From Chloroflexota bacterium (GTDB lineage Bacteria > Chloroflexota > Ktedonobacteria > Ktedonobacterales > Ktedonobacteraceae): 14,204 nt of DNA. Each line of letters opens with the position of its first letter. Positions within the stretch are counted from its first letter, which is position 1. Positions 11,267 through 14,204 of the stretch are shown in pieces. A program made the translations under genes and the position numbers. Below the pieces are notes generated by a model. The model worked only from the letters and a program-made list of their open reading frames with translations. It was not told the origin of the DNA and did not search any database. The DNA is taken from NCBI GenBank assembly GCA_902812455.1, contig CADDZH010000125.1:1-14204 (forward strand), in the 5' to 3' direction.

Positions 11267-14116
11267 TCATTCAGCAGACCCGCCCTTCTCCCTCGCTTGC
11301 CTCTCCCTCATCAATCTCTCGTAATTCTCCCTCACCGTCTTTGTATGAGGATGCTCTGGCCCAAATACCTTCTCACAAATTTGCAACGCCCGTCGGTACA
11401 GTGGCTCCGCCTCCTCATACTTCCCTTGCGCTCTGTAGAGTCCTGCCAGGTTATTGAGGCTTTGCGCTGTATCAGGATGCTCGGGTCCCAGCACCTTCTC
11501 TCGTATTTCTAACGCCCGCCGGTAGAGCGGCTCCGCCTTCTCGTACTTCCCCTGCGCATAGTAGAGGCCTGCCAGGTTATTGAGGCTGGTTGCTGTATCA
11601 GGATGTTCCGGCCCCAGTACTTTCTCATCAATCTCCAAAGCACGACGATACAGAGGTTCCGCCTCCTCGTACTTCCCCTGGTCATCGTAGAGTGCTGCCA
11701 GGTTATTGAGGCTGCTCACTGTCCAAGGATGCTCGGGTCCAAGCACTTTCTCGCATATTCGCAATGCCCGACGATACAGCGGCTCCGCCTGCTCGTACTT
11801 CCCCTGTGCATCGTAGAGTGCGGCCAGATTATTGAGGCTGGCTGCTGTATGAGGATGCTCCGGTCCCAGCACCCTCTCTTTTATTTCCAAAGCACGACGG
11901 TACAATGGCTCCGCCTCCTTGTACCTCCCCTGTGCTCTATAGAGTCCTGCCAGGTTATTGAGGCTGTTCGCTGTATCAGGATGCTCCAGTCCCAGCATCT
12001 TCTCGCCGATCTTCAGTGCCCTCCGGTACAGCGGCTCGGCCTCCTCGTACTTCCCCTGATCATCATAGAGCGCTGCCAGGTTATTGAGGCTTCTCGCTGT
12101 ATCAGGATGCTCCGGCCCCAAAACCTTCTCAAAAATTTGCAAGGCCCGCCGGTACAAAGGCTCTGCCTTCTCGTATTTCCCTTGCGCTTTGTAGAGTGCT
12201 GCCAGGTTATTGAGGCTGAGCGCTGTAGCAGGATGCTCTGGTCCCAGCACCCTCTCTTTTATTTCCAAAGCACGACGGTACAATGGCTCCGCCTCCTTGT
12301 ACCTCCCCTGTGCTCTATAGAGTCCTGCCAGGTTATTGAGGCAGCTCGCTGTATCAGGATGCTCCGGTCCCAGCACTTTCTCCCAAATTTCCGATGCACG
12401 GCGGTACAGTGGCTCGGCTTCGGGGTAACGGGCATGATCATCCAGGTAGCATGCAGCCTGGTTGAGCAGCCGCGCCGCTTCATTGAATTGGAAGCCGTAA
12501 GCTTGGATGAGGTCAGCGCAGGCCAGGGCGTGCGGCAGGTATTGCTGGCACAGCGGCCAGGTTTCTACTGAAACTCCGGGGAAAGCCTGGTTGACGGCGC
12601 GCACCGTTCGCTCTGCCCAGCGGCGCTGCGTCTCATTATCCATGCTGGCCTTGAGCACGGCCTGCACGAGCCGGTGTACAAAGATCACCTGCTCATCCCG
12701 GTTGCGCTGCACGAGCGAGTAATGGCGCAACGCTCCAATGGCTTCGTCCAGCAAACCAGGCTCGGTGGCGACGGCTTGCAGGTGCTCCCCAAGTTCGCCT
12801 GCTCCCTTGATGATCAGCGATTCGGGGATGGCATCGGGCGCCAGGAAGGCGCAGAAGCGCAGCAGGTCGGCGGCTAGAGGGCCAATTTGCTCTACCTTTG
12901 CAACCTGCTCAAAGTTTAGCGACCATGTGGCGGCTACCGGTTCTGAATGACCCAGGCTCGAGCGCCCGCGTTCCTTGAGCAGTGCTGCCTGCCGTCTCTG
13001 GTAGATATCCAGGTAGGTAGAGAGCCTGCATCCCTTCTCCTCGATGTACGCTCCCGCCTGATCGAGCGCGAGCGGCAGGCCACCTAATGCTGTCACAATC
13101 GCGGCTGCCTGCGCTCTATCTTCCTCGTTGGCCTTCTCTAGCACCTCACCCTGCTTGAGTATGCCTGCCCGCCGCAGCAGGAACAGGACGCCCTCGTCCT
13201 GGTTCATCTCCTTTACCTCGATGCCGCTCGCTCGCTGCCCATGCACCGCTTCGCGCGTCGTCAGCACGATATGCCCATCGTAAGTCGTCGGTAGAAACTC
13301 ATCGAGCAGGGGCAGGTCATCGGCGTTGTCCAGGATCAGCAGCCAGTTATGATGCTCAGCCAGCCAGGTTTTGATGGCTTCTACCGTGATGTGCTGATCC
13401 TGCGCGTCCCGCTCCGGCAGCTTTAGCAGGCGGGCGATGGCAACAAACCCATCGATCAGTGTCTCGCGCTTATCGGCAGTCACCCAGAAGATGCATTGAT
13501 ATGTGTCACGGTAGCGGTATGCGTACTCAAGCGCTACCTGCGTTTTGCCAATGCCTCCCAGCCCGCTGATCGCCTGGGGCTGTGTCAGCGCAGCCGCTCC
13601 GCGCCCTTCCAGGCTCTCGCGCAATCGCTGGATGAGTTCTTCACGCCCTGTAAAGAAGGGGTTGCGGCGGTAGGGGAGGTTGAAACGGGAGGTGACGGGA
13701 GGTTCGTGTTCTTCTGGTTTGGTTGGAGTGGAGGGTGGATTGGCTATACTGGCCGGTTGCCTGTCATTCGGTTCCTCGAGGGCTTTAAGAACGCCTCTGG
13801 CTAGAGTGACCAGCGCATCATCATGTTCAGTTGCGCGCTTTTGTTGGGCAATGTTTTGCTGGCGATAAGCCTGGAAAGCGAAGACCGTGAGGGCCAGAAT
13901 GATGACTGCGACTAGAATGACCAGCCAGAGATAAGCGTTGAGCAGGGCGATAACGGTCAGGGTACGAGGGTCGGCGAAATTCAGCTTGCCAGTGGAGAAG
14001 TAGGTAAAGGTGGCATTGCCAAGCACACCGATGACAACGCCAAGAATGAGGATACTCCAGACCCATTGCATGAAGCGCCAGAGGGAGGCAAAGAAGGCGA
14101 TGGATGATACGTTCAT
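11267..14116 (-). CDS. Membrane-anchored NB-ARC STAND ATPase with kinesin-light-chain TPRs
   Basis: A 949-residue signal-transduction ATPase with numerous domains. Two hydrophobic segments near 17-37 and 53-82 form a membrane anchor. A charged, Pro-rich linker (83-150) leads to NPFFTGREELIQRLRESL (152-169), the typical lead-in to an NB-ARC domain. Walker A is GLGGIGKTQVALEYAYRY (185-202), Walker B LLILDNADDLP (259-269), a sensor-type VLTTRE (284-289), and GGLPLALDQAGAYIEE (345-360). A helical region follows, with the conserved FVHRLVQAVL near 479-488, then nine TPRs of exactly 42 residues (about 562-929; the repeated Tyr is at 571, 613, 655 and so on to 907). STAND proteins oligomerise after ligand sensing by their repeats; here the sensor is the TPR array and the output may lie in the membrane segments (inference). 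ATG 14116 has AAAGGAGG 6 bases upstream. Confidence 0.9.
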   Translation of the reverse strand: MNVSSIAFFASLWRFMQWVWSILILGVVIGVLGNATFTYFSTGKLNFADPRTLTVIALLNAYLWLVILVAVIILALTVFAFQAYRQQNIAQQKRATEHDDALVTLARGVLKALEEPNDRQPASIANPPSTPTKPEEHEPPVTSRFNLPYRRNPFFTGREELIQRLRESLEGRGAAALTQPQAISGLGGIGKTQVALEYAYRYRDTYQCIFWVTADKRETLIDGFVAIARLLKLPERDAQDQHITVEAIKTWLAEHHNWLLILDNADDLPLLDEFLPTTYDGHIVLTTREAVHGQRASGIEVKEMNQDEGVLFLLRRAGILKQGEVLEKANEEDRAQAAAIVTALGGLPLALDQAGAYIEEKGCRLSTYLDIYQRRQAALLKERGRSSLGHSEPVAATWSLNFEQVAKVEQIGPLAADLLRFCAFLAPDAIPESLIIKGAGELGEHLQAVATEPGLLDEAIGALRHYSLVQRNRDEQVIFVHRLVQAVLKASMDNETQRRWAERTVRAVNQAFPGVSVETWPLCQQYLPHALACADLIQAYGFQFNEAARLLNQAACYLDDHARYPEAEPLYRRASEIWEKVLGPEHPDTASCLNNLAGLYRAQGRYKEAEPLYRRALEIKERVLGPEHPATALSLNNLAALYKAQGKYEKAEPLYRRALQIFEKVLGPEHPDTARSLNNLAALYDDQGKYEEAEPLYRRALKIGEKMLGLEHPDTANSLNNLAGLYRAQGRYKEAEPLYRRALEIKERVLGPEHPHTAASLNNLAALYDAQGKYEQAEPLYRRALRICEKVLGPEHPWTVSSLNNLAALYDDQGKYEEAEPLYRRALEIDEKVLGPEHPDTATSLNNLAGLYYAQGKYEKAEPLYRRALEIREKVLGPEHPDTAQSLNNLAGLYRAQGKYEEAEPLYRRALQICEKVFGPEHPHTKTVRENYERLMRERQAREKGGSAE
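11327..12433 (-). repeat. 126-bp tandem repeats coding for nine TPRs
   Basis: Nine 126-base units code for 42-residue kinesin-light-chain-type TPRs with the consensus AEPLYRRALEI-EKVLGPEHP followed by DTA-SLNNLA-LY-AQGKYE. Codon-level similarity is very high. The 103 bases at 11862-11964 are identical by eye to 12240-12342, exactly 378 bases (three units) away. The residue after LNNLA runs Gly, Gly or Ala in a three-unit rhythm, pointing to duplication of a three-TPR block. The repeats also keep the opposite strand open, which explains a long but spurious antisense frame. Confidence 0.9.
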
Positions 14117-14204
14117 GGAGAACCTCCTTTCTGGCCTTGCCCACGTTGTGCGCTCTGTCTATTCGTTGATAGTGCTATATTAATACATGTGTTATGTTTT
14201 GTCT

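Noticed and set aside
11603..12571. 322-residue open frame on the plus strand opposite the TPR array
   Set aside because: It is the antisense of repeated TPR codons. Its own repeats mirror the 42-residue period and it has no ribosome binding site or family motif.

Overview
This 14.2 kb chromosomal window most likely comes from a Ktedonobacterales-type member of the Chloroflexota. That is an inference from its gene families: MurT/GatD lipid II amidation, an F420-type luciferase-like oxidoreductase, an NB-ARC protein with kinesin-light-chain TPRs, and GC-rich intergenic repeats ending in CCCCTACG. No rRNA or tRNA is present to confirm it. I recognise no phage, transposase or CRISPR genes.

Left part (1-2900, minus strand): an NTF2/SnoaL-like protein, an F420-dependent luciferase-like oxidoreductase and a maleylacetate-reductase-type dehydrogenase run head to tail with gaps of 70 and 49 bases. 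They may form one small oxidoreductase operon. The NTF2-like gene probably starts at a TTG (2900), which leaves a 125-base divergent control region holding a CGTATAC-N6-GTATACG palindrome.

Middle left (3026-4422, plus strand): a 32-residue small protein with a strong ribosome binding site lies just ahead of a polytopic GT-C-like membrane protein. Next comes a gene-poor stretch (4423-4733) with two 52-base direct repeats 84 bases apart. A conserved hypothetical protein of 139 residues (minus strand) follows, with related repeat fragments on both sides, and then a divergent 67-residue, highly charged small protein.

Middle right (5701-9132, minus strand): a compact hisC-like / murT / gatD cluster with gaps of 25 and 29 bases. 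MurT and GatD form the enzyme that amidates the D-Glu of lipid II. The aminotransferase is the first gene, and a likely terminator hairpin separates it from the gene upstream.

Right part (9264-14116, minus strand): a membrane-anchored phosphoesterase of the phospholipase C / AcpA family, and a 949-residue STAND-type protein. The latter has an N-terminal membrane domain, an NB-ARC ATPase and nine 42-residue TPRs. A 73-base inverted repeat lies between the two. The TPR array has a three-repeat (378 bp) higher-order period with a 103-base identical block, which points to recent internal duplication or gene conversion. This protein is the best candidate in the window for a less-described signalling or defence role, but the sequence alone does not prove it.
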